This document shows, one piece after another, positions 1-6,353 of a stretch of 6,487 nucleotides of DNA (position 1 is the stretch's first letter; every line of letters begins with the position of its first letter). The notes beneath the pieces are model-generated. The model was not told the DNA's origin and searched no databases. It saw only the letters and a program-made list of their open reading frames with translations. Made by a program: the position numbers and the translations under genes. Source of the DNA: Hyphomicrobiales bacterium. GTDB lineage: Bacteria; Pseudomonadota; Alphaproteobacteria; Rhizobiales; Xanthobacteraceae. The DNA is taken from NCBI GenBank assembly GCA_026400425.1, contig JAPLPC010000458.1, forward strand, positions 6,700-13,186, written 5' to 3'.

Positions 1-2936
1 TCGGTCTCCACGCCTTCCGCAGTCGTCGTCATTCCCCAGGCCGCGGCGATGCTTAGAACCGCCCGCACGATCGAAGCGGATCCCGGCGTTTCCAGATCCG
101 CTACGAACGATCGGTCGATCTTGACCTTGTCGAAGGGGAAACGACGCAGATAGCTCAGCGAGGAGTAACCAGTTCCGAAGTCGTCGAGTGCGATCGCGAT
201 GCCCATCTCCCGCAGGCGGTGCAGAACGCTGAGAGCGACGTCATCGTCCTTGATCAGAACGGCTTCTGTGACCTCGATTTCGAGACGGCTCGGACTGAAG
301 GCGGTCGACATTAAGGCCGACGTGACTGTCAAGGCGAACAAAGCCGATCTGAATTGCAGAGGTGATACGTTGACTGCGAGGCGGACTTCTGGAGGCCATG
401 ACGACGCCTCCGCGCAGGCGGTCCGAAGCACCCACTCCCCCAGATCGGCAATGAGACCGGCGTCTTCGGCGACCGGAATGAATTCGGCGGGCGATATCAT
501 CCCACGGACCGGATGGCGCCATCGCACAAGAGCCTCGCAGGCAACAAAGGCCCCCGTGCGCCCATCCACGATGGGTTGATAATGTAGTTCCAGTCCGCCG
601 TTTGCGATCACTTCCCGCAGATCATGTTCCAGAACGAGGCGAGCGCGCGCTCGCTCCGTCATATGGGTCTCGAAGAAGCGGTGGGTCCGCCGCCCGTCCG
701 ATTTGGCGGCGTACATCGCGAGATCGGCATGTCTGACCCACTCGTCGATGTCGCGGGCGTCGTCGGGGGCGATCGCAATGCCGACGCTCGCGTCGCTGGA
801 CAACCGATGACCAGCGACATCGAACGGCTCGCGCAATCGCCTATGGAGCTCGGAGACGAGATCGAGGACTTCCTCGCGCGAGCCGGCGTGGCGCTTGACG
901 ATCGCGAATTCGTCGCCGCCGAGTCTGGCGATCAGGTCGTCGGCGCCGAGGCAGCTGCGCAGACGAGCGGCGATTTGCTGTAGGAAACGGTCGCCGACGT
1001 CGTGCCCCAGAGTATCGTTGATGTCTTTAAATCCATCGATGTCGATGTAAAGGAGGGCGTTACGACGGTCATCCCCGGTGTCGTTCCACAACTCTTCCAT
1101 TTGAGCGCGAAAAAGCACCCGGTTCGGAAGGTCGGTCAGTCCATCGTAGTGTGCGAGATGCGCGATGCGGTCTTCCGCGAGTTTCCGCTCGGTCACGTCT
1201 TCGTACACGCTGACGATGTAGCGCGCCTGCCCATCGGTATCCCGGATGGCCACGCGGGTCGAATTCAGGAAATGCGTCTTTCCGTCCGGTCCCCGGAAAC
1301 GCCGCTCGCTTCGGACCACGCTCTCTTCCGACCGGACGAGACGGTCTTCCATTTCGGAGACAGCCTCCGCGTCGCTCGCCGGCATCAGATCCGATATGGT
1401 TCGCCCGACTATCTCGGCGCCGGTCAGGCCCAAGTAGCGATCGGCGTTCCGATTAGCGAGGAGATACTTTCGGGTGCCGGCGTCCTTCACGGTGATCAAC
1501 GCGGGGATGTTGTCCATGATCTCATGGACGAACGCCAGGTTACGGTCGCGTTCATGTTCGATCTGCATACGCTCTGTCGTGTCCTCGATAGTAGATACCC
1601 AGCCACCGTCGCGCAGCGGCCTGTTGTGGGCCAGATACGAACGGCCGTCGGTGGTCACGCTCGCCATCCGGACGACCTGACCGGCGGCGATGGCTTGCTG
1701 TACTTCGGTACAGAAAGCGGTCGCGTCACCATGAAAGTGTCCCAGACGCTTCCGTTCATCGACCAATTCTCTGAAATGCCATCCGATGACGGAAACGGCA
1801 GGGTCGAGGCCGAACATCTCGAAGAAACTGCGGTTGACCGAGACGACGTGGCCATTCTTGTCGTAGACTACCAAGCCCTGAATCATGTTGTTCAGAGCCG
1901 TATCCAGACGCTCACGTTCCGCCTCCAGACTGCGTCGGTTCTCCCGGCCATCGCGCAGGATCTGCAGTATGATCCAGACCAGAACCATGGCGACCGCAAG
2001 CGCCGTCAAGGCCGCGACCGTCAACGTCGCGCGGGTCTGAAGCTGCCAGTCCTCGAGCGCCGCCTCCACGGTCTTGCTGGCAACGACGGTCGCCGGCACA
2101 TGCTGGAGTGGAACGCCGGCGGCCAGGCGCTCCGCGGCGTCCAGCGCTCCTCGGCCTCTGATGGTCCGGCGATCGGCGCGCAGCAGCGACAGCGGTGCAG
2201 TGCCGAATTTCCTGCCGACTGCTTCCGGAGCCGCGGGATGCCTCGCCAGCAGGGTGCCATCCGAGCCGAAAAGACTGATCGCATTGTCAGTCCCAGGAGT
2301 GATCGAGCCGAAGAACCGCTCGAATTGCCGCAGGTCGATCCGGCGGACAAGCACGCCGACGAAGATCCCGTCGATGCCTCGCAGCCGTTGCGCGATGATC
2401 ATGTGCCACTTGCCGGTCAGAAGGCTCGGGGCGGTCTCCGTCAGCACGTCGGGCGAGGAGGGATCGGTCGTGAACCGCTTGAAGTATCCGCGCTGAGCAA
2501 CGTTCAGCTTCGGCACGGGCGACATCTGGGACCAGTTGACCATGTTGCCGTCGATATCGAATATGGAGACGTCTCCGAGGTACGAGATACCTCGCGATCG
2601 CATCATGGCGCGGGCATTTTCGCCCGACAGCCTCGATCGGAGCTGATCGGCCGAGCCCAACCCGGGAATGTCGAGCCTCCGGATCAGGTCGGAAGCGATC
2701 GTCGCCGAATCCGCGAATTGTTCGTCGAAATGGCGGGATAGCATCTGGACGGTGCTGGACAACTCCCGCTCCGCACTAAGCAGCGCGCGTTCGCGGAAAT
2801 GGTCGATGAGAGACACCGTCGCGCATGTGATGGTGGCCAGCAACCCGAGTCCCGCCAAGGCCAGACACAGCGCCGGGCTCTTCCGTATGCTCGTCTCGCC
2901 CAGTGGCAAGAGCGTCTTCCTCAACGTTTGGATCAT
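1..2936 (-). CDS. Membrane-bound dual GGDEF/EAL cyclic-di-GMP enzyme with periplasmic sensor and two PAS domains (C-terminus cut by window edge)
   Basis: Predicted to make and/or degrade cyclic-di-GMP at the inner membrane. Reading from ATG at 2936, 978 codons stay open to the window edge. A first membrane helix (about residues 20-43) and a second (about 302-323) enclose a roughly 255-residue periplasmic part of Cache/PDC style. PAS 1 (about 345-455) carries NNMIQGLVVYD around M351. PAS 2 (about 465-590) carries NIPALITVKD from N476 and ends in EDVTERK. The GGDEF domain starts near YDGLTDLPNR (D598) and has an intact GGDEF at 673-677. The position of the RxxD inhibitory site reads GADD, so product inhibition is probably absent. 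The EAL domain has EAL at 801-803, NVSPLQF, EVTE, DDFGTGYSSL from D918, VKID and AEGVET ending at 978, so the known metal and catalytic residues visible here are all present. About 40-60 residues should be missing at the left edge. Upstream GGAAGG supports the start. Which activity dominates cannot be read from sequence. Confidence 0.95.
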   Translation of the reverse strand, partial: MIQTLRKTLLPLGETSIRKSPALCLALAGLGLLATITCATVSLIDHFRERALLSAERELSSTVQMLSRHFDEQFADSATIASDLIRRLDIPGLGSADQLRSRLSGENARAMMRSRGISYLGDVSIFDIDGNMVNWSQMSPVPKLNVAQRGYFKRFTTDPSSPDVLTETAPSLLTGKWHMIIAQRLRGIDGIFVGVLVRRIDLRQFERFFGSITPGTDNAISLFGSDGTLLARHPAAPEAVGRKFGTAPLSLLRADRRTIRGRGALDAAERLAAGVPLQHVPATVVASKTVEAALEDWQLQTRATLTVAALTALAVAMVLVWIILQILRDGRENRRSLEAERERLDTALNNMIQGLVVYDKNGHVVSVNRSFFEMFGLDPAVSVIGWHFRELVDERKRLGHFHGDATAFCTEVQQAIAAGQVVRMASVTTDGRSYLAHNRPLRDGGWVSTIEDTTERMQIEHERDRNLAFVHEIMDNIPALITVKDAGTRKYLLANRNADRYLGLTGAEIVGRTISDLMPASDAEAVSEMEDRLVRSEESVVRSERRFRGPDGKTHFLNSTRVAIRDTDGQARYIVSVYEDVTERKLAEDRIAHLAHYDGLTDLPNRVLFRAQMEELWNDTGDDRRNALLYIDIDGFKDINDTLGHDVGDRFLQQIAARLRSCLGADDLIARLGGDEFAIVKRHAGSREEVLDLVSELHRRLREPFDVAGHRLSSDASVGIAIAPDDARDIDEWVRHADLAMYAAKSDGRRTHRFFETHMTERARARLVLEHDLREVIANGGLELHYQPIVDGRTGAFVACEALVRWRHPVRGMISPAEFIPVAEDAGLIADLGEWVLRTACAEASSWPPEVRLAVNVSPLQFRSALFALTVTSALMSTAFSPSRLEIEVTEAVLIKDDDVALSVLHRLREMGIAIALDDFGTGYSSLSYLRRFPFDKVKIDRSFVADLETPGSASIVRAVLSIAAAWGMTTTAEGVET

Positions 2937-3152
2937 CAGCCTTCCGAACGCGATGTTTGCGGTCGGTAAAAGGTTATGACGCGAAAGTTGCGGAAGTGAT
3001 CAACGCCCGCGCACCGGCAAGGCTCTATCGTCGAGACCGTCTACGCTGGTGAACAGCTGATTAAATCGTAGGCAGGTGCCGAAGCTAAACCTCGAATTAA
3101 GGGGAGCGGCATACGTTCGCCATGCATTAACCAATAAGGCATTCGGTCGAAA
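2937..3152. promoter_or_regulatory. Divergent intergenic control region between the c-di-GMP enzyme and the chemoreceptor
   Basis: These 216 bp separate two genes transcribed away from each other, so both promoters should lie here. I see no convincing sigma-70 or sigma-54 promoter by eye. TTAACCAA at 3127-3134 is one base off the alphaproteobacterial CtrA half-site TTAACCAT, and another TTAA lies at 3097-3100. No Rho-independent terminator or conserved RNA structure was recognised. The region also carries the 5' untranslated leaders of both genes. Confidence 0.55.
2940..2945 (-). promoter_or_regulatory. Ribosome binding site of the GGDEF/EAL gene
   Basis: GGAAGG on the minus strand lies 3 nt before the ATG at 2936. 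This spacing is short, but no upstream ATG exists in the same frame nearby, and the translation from this ATG gives a basic N-terminus followed by a membrane helix, as expected. Confidence 0.5.
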
Positions 3153-5237
3153 ATGAAGATCAGCGCTTTGCTCACGGTCGCCGTCGTGTCGCTCTCGGTA
3201 GTCGGTGGAGGCGTTGCCCTCTACGTCGCTGGCACGAACTACGCCGCTCTCGACCGGGTGCACGAAGCGCAAGGGCGGTTGGCGATCGTCCGCTCCGTCG
3301 GCGACATTCCGCGTTACCTGAATTCGGAACGGGGCTTCGCCACCAATATCCTGTACGGGCCGGCCACCATCGATCCGAAGGCGAAGGCGGAGCTGATCGG
3401 CAGATACCGCAAGCAGACGGACGGCGCGCGCGCCAAGATGTTGGAACTTCGTAAGGGACTTCCGGGTCCGTTCGTTGACGGCGCGCGTATCGCGAACGAG
3501 ATCGACGCCTTGAATGCCAAATTCGTTACGTTGCGGGAGGCCATGGACAAGGCGATGGACGGCCCGGCCGACGCCCGCAAGGATGCCGGCCGCAAGATCG
3601 TGGCGGACAACGCCGTGTTCAACAACGCCGTCACTGCTCTCCTGGACGAGCAGGTCCGTAGGATCGCAAAGCTTGACGGCGATGCCTACCGCCAGGCCAG
3701 TCTGGCGAACATCTCCTGGACGCTCCGAGACGTCGGCGGTCTGAACGCGAGCCTGCACAAGAACGTGGTCGGCTCCGGCAGGCCGGCGACCGATGCGGAG
3801 CGGCTGGAGCTCAGTCGCATCCAGGGCCGTTCGGACCAGATACTGGCGTCCCTGCAGGCGCTGCGCGGTGTCGCGACGACGCCGGCCAACGTGTCCGCCG
3901 CCCTCGATAAGATGAATGCGGCCTACGTCGATAGGTTCGGCAAGGAACTGAAGATGGTGAAGGACGGCGCGGCGACGGGCAAGTTCGAGCACGACGTCGA
4001 CACGTATTACGCCGAGTCCCAGAAAGGCCTCGGCGCGATCATCGACGTCCGGGACGCCTTCTACGCGAATGCGGAGCAGGTGCTGGAAGAGGCGCGCTCG
4101 TCTGCCGGCTTCGGTCTGATCCTGGTCCTCTGTGGTCTCGCGATTCTTGCCGCAGCGGATGTCGCGGTCGTCGTGATGGTGCGGCGACGGGTCTGCAAGC
4201 CCATCGTGGACCTCACTGCGAGCATGTCGCGACTGGCCGGAGGCGATCTCGCCGGCGAGGTCCCGAGCGCCGGTCGAAACGACGAGATCGGGGCCATGGC
4301 GGCGGCGGTCGAGGTGTTCAAGACGAGCATGATGGACGCCGAAAGGCTGGCCGCCGACAAGGCGGCAGATAGCGAAGCTAAAGCAGGGCGGGCGAAAACG
4401 TTAGAAAGGCTGACATCGACATTCGAGGTGGCGATCCAGGAGCTTGTCGGCGGACTGTCGCGCGCTTCGGGCGCCATGGAGGATACGGCGCGATCCATGG
4501 AGGCGACGGCGCAGACTGCGGGTAGCCAGGCCGTGGTGGTCGCAGGCGCCTCCGATCAGACGTCCGGAAACGTTCAGTCGGTCGCGAGCGCGACGGAGGA
4601 GCTGTCGTCGTCGATCACCGAGATCGGGCGCCAAGTCGCGCAGTCGGCGGATATCGCGGCACGCGCCGTGGAGAACGCCCGCCAGACCGGCGAAACGGCG
4701 CTGTCCCTTGCGGATGGCGCGAAACGGATCGGCGACGTGGTGACGCTGATCAACAGCATCGCGGCGCAAACCAACCTTTTGGCTTTGAACGCCACCATCG
4801 AGGCGGCCCGTGCAGGCGACGCCGGCAGAGGCTTTGCCGTCGTCGCATCGGAGGTGAAATCGCTGGCAGAACAGACGGCGAGAGCGACGACGGACATCGC
4901 GGAACAGGTGACGTCAATCCAGTCGGCTAGTAATCATACGGTGTCGGCCATCCAGGACGTCGCCAACGTGATCGGCGAGATGAACCGGATAAGCTCCGCC
5001 ATCGCGGCCGCGATCGAGGAGCAGGGATCCGCGACGATGGAAATTTCCCGCAGCGTCCAGGAAGCTGCGCGAGGGACGCGTGAGGTGAGCACGAACATCG
5101 CAGGCGTCAGGCAGGCGGTGGACGATTCCGGCGCGGCGGCGGCGCAGGTGTTGAACGCCGCGGAGGGGCTGTCGCGGCAATCCAGAGATCTGACCGATCA
5201 GGTCAATCAGTTCCTGTCGGCGGTGCGGGCGGCCTAG
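3153..5237 (+). CDS. Methyl-accepting chemotaxis protein with helical periplasmic sensor, HAMP and MCP signalling domain
   Basis: A chemoreceptor of 694 residues that would control the CheA kinase through CheW. Membrane helix 1 spans about residues 3-28 and helix 2 about 318-343. Between them is a 285-290 residue periplasmic part predicted to be mostly helical. It contains YLNSERGFA (ERG at 59-61) and a later WTLRDVGGLNASLHK, which resemble the repeated ERG-type helices of NIT-like or helical bimodular sensors; this assignment is tentative and the ligand unknown. HAMP follows (about 344-395, P350, DEIG further on). The signalling domain covers about 430-690, with the highly conserved hairpin tip from N534, containing NLLALNATIEAARAG and GRGFAVVA. 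The C-terminus is VRAA, without the xWxxF CheR/CheB tether. The ATG at 3153 is the first start after an in-frame TAA at 3135; the Shine-Dalgarno is weak (AAGG, 13 nt upstream). No che genes are adjacent, so this is an orphan receptor locus. Confidence 0.96.
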   Translation: MKISALLTVAVVSLSVVGGGVALYVAGTNYAALDRVHEAQGRLAIVRSVGDIPRYLNSERGFATNILYGPATIDPKAKAELIGRYRKQTDGARAKMLELRKGLPGPFVDGARIANEIDALNAKFVTLREAMDKAMDGPADARKDAGRKIVADNAVFNNAVTALLDEQVRRIAKLDGDAYRQASLANISWTLRDVGGLNASLHKNVVGSGRPATDAERLELSRIQGRSDQILASLQALRGVATTPANVSAALDKMNAAYVDRFGKELKMVKDGAATGKFEHDVDTYYAESQKGLGAIIDVRDAFYANAEQVLEEARSSAGFGLILVLCGLAILAAADVAVVVMVRRRVCKPIVDLTASMSRLAGGDLAGEVPSAGRNDEIGAMAAAVEVFKTSMMDAERLAADKAADSEAKAGRAKTLERLTSTFEVAIQELVGGLSRASGAMEDTARSMEATAQTAGSQAVVVAGASDQTSGNVQSVASATEELSSSITEIGRQVAQSADIAARAVENARQTGETALSLADGAKRIGDVVTLINSIAAQTNLLALNATIEAARAGDAGRGFAVVASEVKSLAEQTARATTDIAEQVTSIQSASNHTVSAIQDVANVIGEMNRISSAIAAAIEEQGSATMEISRSVQEAARGTREVSTNIAGVRQAVDDSGAAAAQVLNAAEGLSRQSRDLTDQVNQFLSAVRAA

Positions 5238-5485
5238 AGCGGTTGTAGCCGGGGGGCGATCGAGCGGACGCATGATCGCGTCACCGACTTCGCTAGGTGA
5301 CCTGAGGCGTGGGCACCGGTCTGCCCGGAGCGCCGCAGGACAATGGCGGGAGAGGCACGGTCGAAGACCCAACCTGTCCGTCGTGTCGGTCCTGAGAAAG
5401 AAAAAGCTCTTTCTCGATTTCGGCCGTGTCCTCGATCACGCGTGATGCGGAAATTCCTGCAGCGTAAACTTCTCATTCTCAGCCG
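5238..5485. other. Non-coding gap between convergent genes
   Basis: About 250 bp between the stop of the chemoreceptor and the stop of the nucleotidyltransferase. It holds several small hairpins: GTCACC/GGTGAC (5280-5285 with 5296-5301), GGGCA/TGCCC (5311-5315 with 5322-5326) and the AT-richer one annotated separately. None has a clear U-tract. On the minus strand an ATGA overlap with the nucleotidyltransferase stop opens a frame of only 17 codons (start 5489). A second minus frame, reading RVIEDTAEIEKELF from about 5440, ends soon after. I cannot assign either to a known family. Confidence 0.6.
5394..5415. terminator. Inverted repeat, possible weak bidirectional terminator
   Basis: GAGAAAGA and TCTTTCTC form a perfect 8-bp stem around a 6-nt loop (AAAAGC), midway between two convergent genes where a shared terminator is expected. 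Against this, the stem is A/T-rich and only GATTT follows on the plus strand, so termination would be weak. It may be chance. Confidence 0.3.
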
Positions 5486-5788
5486 TCATCCGAAAGGCAA
5501 AGCCGTGGCTTCGGACGCAACCCGCGTCCTGAACCTTTCGTTGATGTCCTCTGCGGTTCGGACATCGACCGGGAAGCCCAGTAGCTGTTCGACTGCACGT
5601 TTGAAATCCACAATGTGAAACAACGGGGTCACGTCAGGCGTCGGCTCGACGAGCAGATCGAGATCGCTGTCTTCGAGATCCTGGCCTCGCGCGACAGATC
5701 CGAAAACGCGGACATCACGCAACGTATGCCGAGCAGCCATGGCAAGTATGGCTCGGTGATGCTCTTGAAGTGCAATCGAAGGCTTCAT
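5486..5788 (-). CDS. MNT-type minimal nucleotidyltransferase (MntA-like antitoxin family)
   Basis: A 100-residue protein of the polymerase-beta nucleotidyltransferase superfamily, minimal MNT type. The signature FGSVARGQDLEDSDLDLLVE spans residues 29-48: GS at 30-31, with metal-binding D42 and D44. The third carboxylate is probably D75 in LGFPVDVRT. The tail INERFRTRVASEAT matches the usual end of the family, so the protein looks complete. In characterised HEPN/MNT modules this protein AMPylates and neutralises a HEPN RNase toxin (HepT). Here no HEPN gene is recognisable on either side, so the role is uncertain: solitary antitoxin, remnant of a pair, or a stand-alone enzyme. The ATG at 5788 gives the standard family N-terminus. 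The Shine-Dalgarno is weak. It converges with the chemoreceptor gene. Confidence 0.85.
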   Translation of the reverse strand: MKPSIALQEHHRAILAMAARHTLRDVRVFGSVARGQDLEDSDLDLLVEPTPDVTPLFHIVDFKRAVEQLLGFPVDVRTAEDINERFRTRVASEATALPFG

Positions 5789-5833
5789 CGGTCACGCCGC
5801 GTCCCTGTTGCGGGGGGCACATAATCACTTCGC

Positions 5834-5854
5834 CGGCAAGCTTCAATCTTGCCG
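5834..5854. repeat. Perfect 7-bp inverted repeat upstream of the nucleotidyltransferase gene
   Basis: CGGCAAG and CTTGCCG flank a 7-nt spacer, 46 bp upstream of the nucleotidyltransferase start. Such a site could be an operator for a toxin-antitoxin type promoter or a hairpin in its leader. There is no U-tract on either side, so a Rho-independent terminator is unlikely. Function is not shown by the sequence. Confidence 0.4.
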
Positions 5855-6137
5855 ACCGATGTCGACTGCCGGCATGGGGCAGCGAGTGCTCGGTAACTCG
5901 CAACAGAGGGGCGACCCGGACGCCGTGCATCGCGCAAGCGCGGCGGGACGGGATGTCACGCAACGGCCAAAAGGCCTTGTGGTCCCGGACGGACCATCCC
6001 TCGTCGAGTAGGAAACGGGCAATAGTGCCCCGAAAATCTCGCAACACCGTGCATTCGGCGAGACTTCCGACAGCCGATTTGTACGGGCGTTGTATGGGTT
6101 TCTGAAAAAGAGTTTCGGCCGGACGATATTCGATATA

Positions 6138-6165
6138 GTTCAAAAAAATCAAAAAATTAAAGAAC
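6138..6165 (-). other. T-rich tract immediately after the tRNA remnant
   Basis: In the orientation of the tRNA fragment, its 3' end is followed by ACA and then runs of 6 and 7 T bracketed by GTTC and GAAC. This could be the leftover transcription terminator of the original tRNA gene, or simply the AT-rich flank that integrases favour. The 4-bp GTTC/GAAC pairing alone is too short to call a terminator. Confidence 0.3.
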
Positions 6166-6168
6166 TGT

Positions 6169-6210
6169 AGCGGACGGCGGGAATCGAACCCGCGTATGCA
6201 GCTTGGGAAG
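6169..6210 (-). mobile_element. Attachment-site core: 3' fragment of tRNA-Gly(CCC)
   Basis: The minus strand shows, in order: C31 and anticodon loop TTCCCAA (anticodon CCC), 3' anticodon stem GCTGC, variable loop ATAC, T-stem GCGGG, T-loop TTCGATT, T-stem CCCGC, 3' acceptor strand CGTCCGC and discriminator T. The anticodon-loop-to-T-arm layout, including ATAC, matches known bacterial tRNA-Gly(CCC). The 5' half is missing: no GCGGACG acceptor strand or D arm lies upstream, and the bases before the anticodon loop do not pair with GCTGC. The 3' end reads ACA instead of CCA. A cut starting at the anticodon loop and ending at the gene's 3' end is the classic footprint of tyrosine-recombinase integration into tRNA genes. 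With an integrase start 144 bp away, I infer an att site. It is not a functional tRNA gene. Confidence 0.85.
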
Positions 6211-6353
6211 ACGAAAGCGGCCTGATGATGGCTGATCTCCGTGACAGGCAACCTATTGATTTACCGATATTTATCGGATATTTTACGGTTTCCTCGCTGA
6301 AACTAAATAATTCAACGTTTTTAGCTGTCGTTGTAGAATTGTTGTAGGCTCCG
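6211..6353. promoter_or_regulatory. AT-rich spacer between att core and integrase, with phased direct repeats
   Basis: This region should contain the integrase promoter and, if the att reading is right, the arm sites of the recombinase. GATATTT occurs at 6266-6272 and 6277-6283, and GTTGTAG at 6330-6336 and 6341-6347; each pair has an 11-bp period, about one helical turn. A palindrome CCGATATTTATCGG lies at 6264-6277. The second repeat pair sits directly before the integrase start, where it could overlap the promoter. No strong Shine-Dalgarno precedes the ATG. Confidence 0.45.

Larger units (their letters stand above)
5789..6168. other. Stretch with no gene I can support
   Basis: About 380 bp upstream of the nucleotidyltransferase gene. 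Open frames exist on both strands, but the longest minus-strand one runs straight through the tRNA remnant and overlaps the nucleotidyltransferase, and the plus-strand ones have Arg/Ser/Pro-rich, low-similarity translations typical of chance frames in GC-rich DNA. Visible structure is limited to a 7-bp hairpin at 5834-5854, a short GGGCA/TGCCC hairpin (6017-6030), and a switch to AT-rich sequence from about 6107. It may be decayed accessory DNA. Confidence 0.5.

Noticed and set aside
1002..2741. 579-codon plus-strand open frame opposite the GGDEF/EAL gene
   Set aside because: It lies codon-for-codon opposite the real gene and is open because the gene avoids TTA, CTA and TCA codons, a usual effect of high GC. 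Its translation shows no domain, while the minus strand gives continuous PAS, GGDEF and EAL domains.
3000..3992. 330-codon minus-strand open frame opposite the chemoreceptor
   Set aside because: It is antisense to a clearly coding receptor, is Arg/His-rich and has no recognisable domain; it would also occupy the divergent promoter region.
5280..5326. Rho-independent terminator after the chemoreceptor
   Set aside because: Two short hairpins (6 and 5 bp) are present, but neither is followed by a U-tract, so the call is not supported.
5234..5476. 80-codon minus-strand open frame downstream of the nucleotidyltransferase, as a HEPN toxin
   Set aside because: The translation is Arg-rich without the HEPN Rx4-6H motif context or helical pattern, and it overlaps the end of the chemoreceptor gene.
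6165..6210. 3' end of a tmRNA (ssrA) gene as the source of the T-arm sequence
   Set aside because: The TTCCCAA loop, GCTGC stem and ATAC variable loop match tRNA-Gly(CCC), and tmRNA has no such anticodon arm; the acceptor strand also does not match the usual tmRNA end.
6165..6250. Complete functional tRNA gene
   Set aside because: Only the part from the anticodon loop to the discriminator is present. Upstream bases form neither the 5' acceptor strand (GCGGACG expected), a D arm, nor the 5' anticodon stem.
5715..6251. 178-codon minus-strand open frame
   Set aside because: It reads through the tRNA remnant and overlaps the start of the nucleotidyltransferase gene in another frame. No domain is recognisable. 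A shorter version starting after the tRNA fragment cannot be excluded but has no support.
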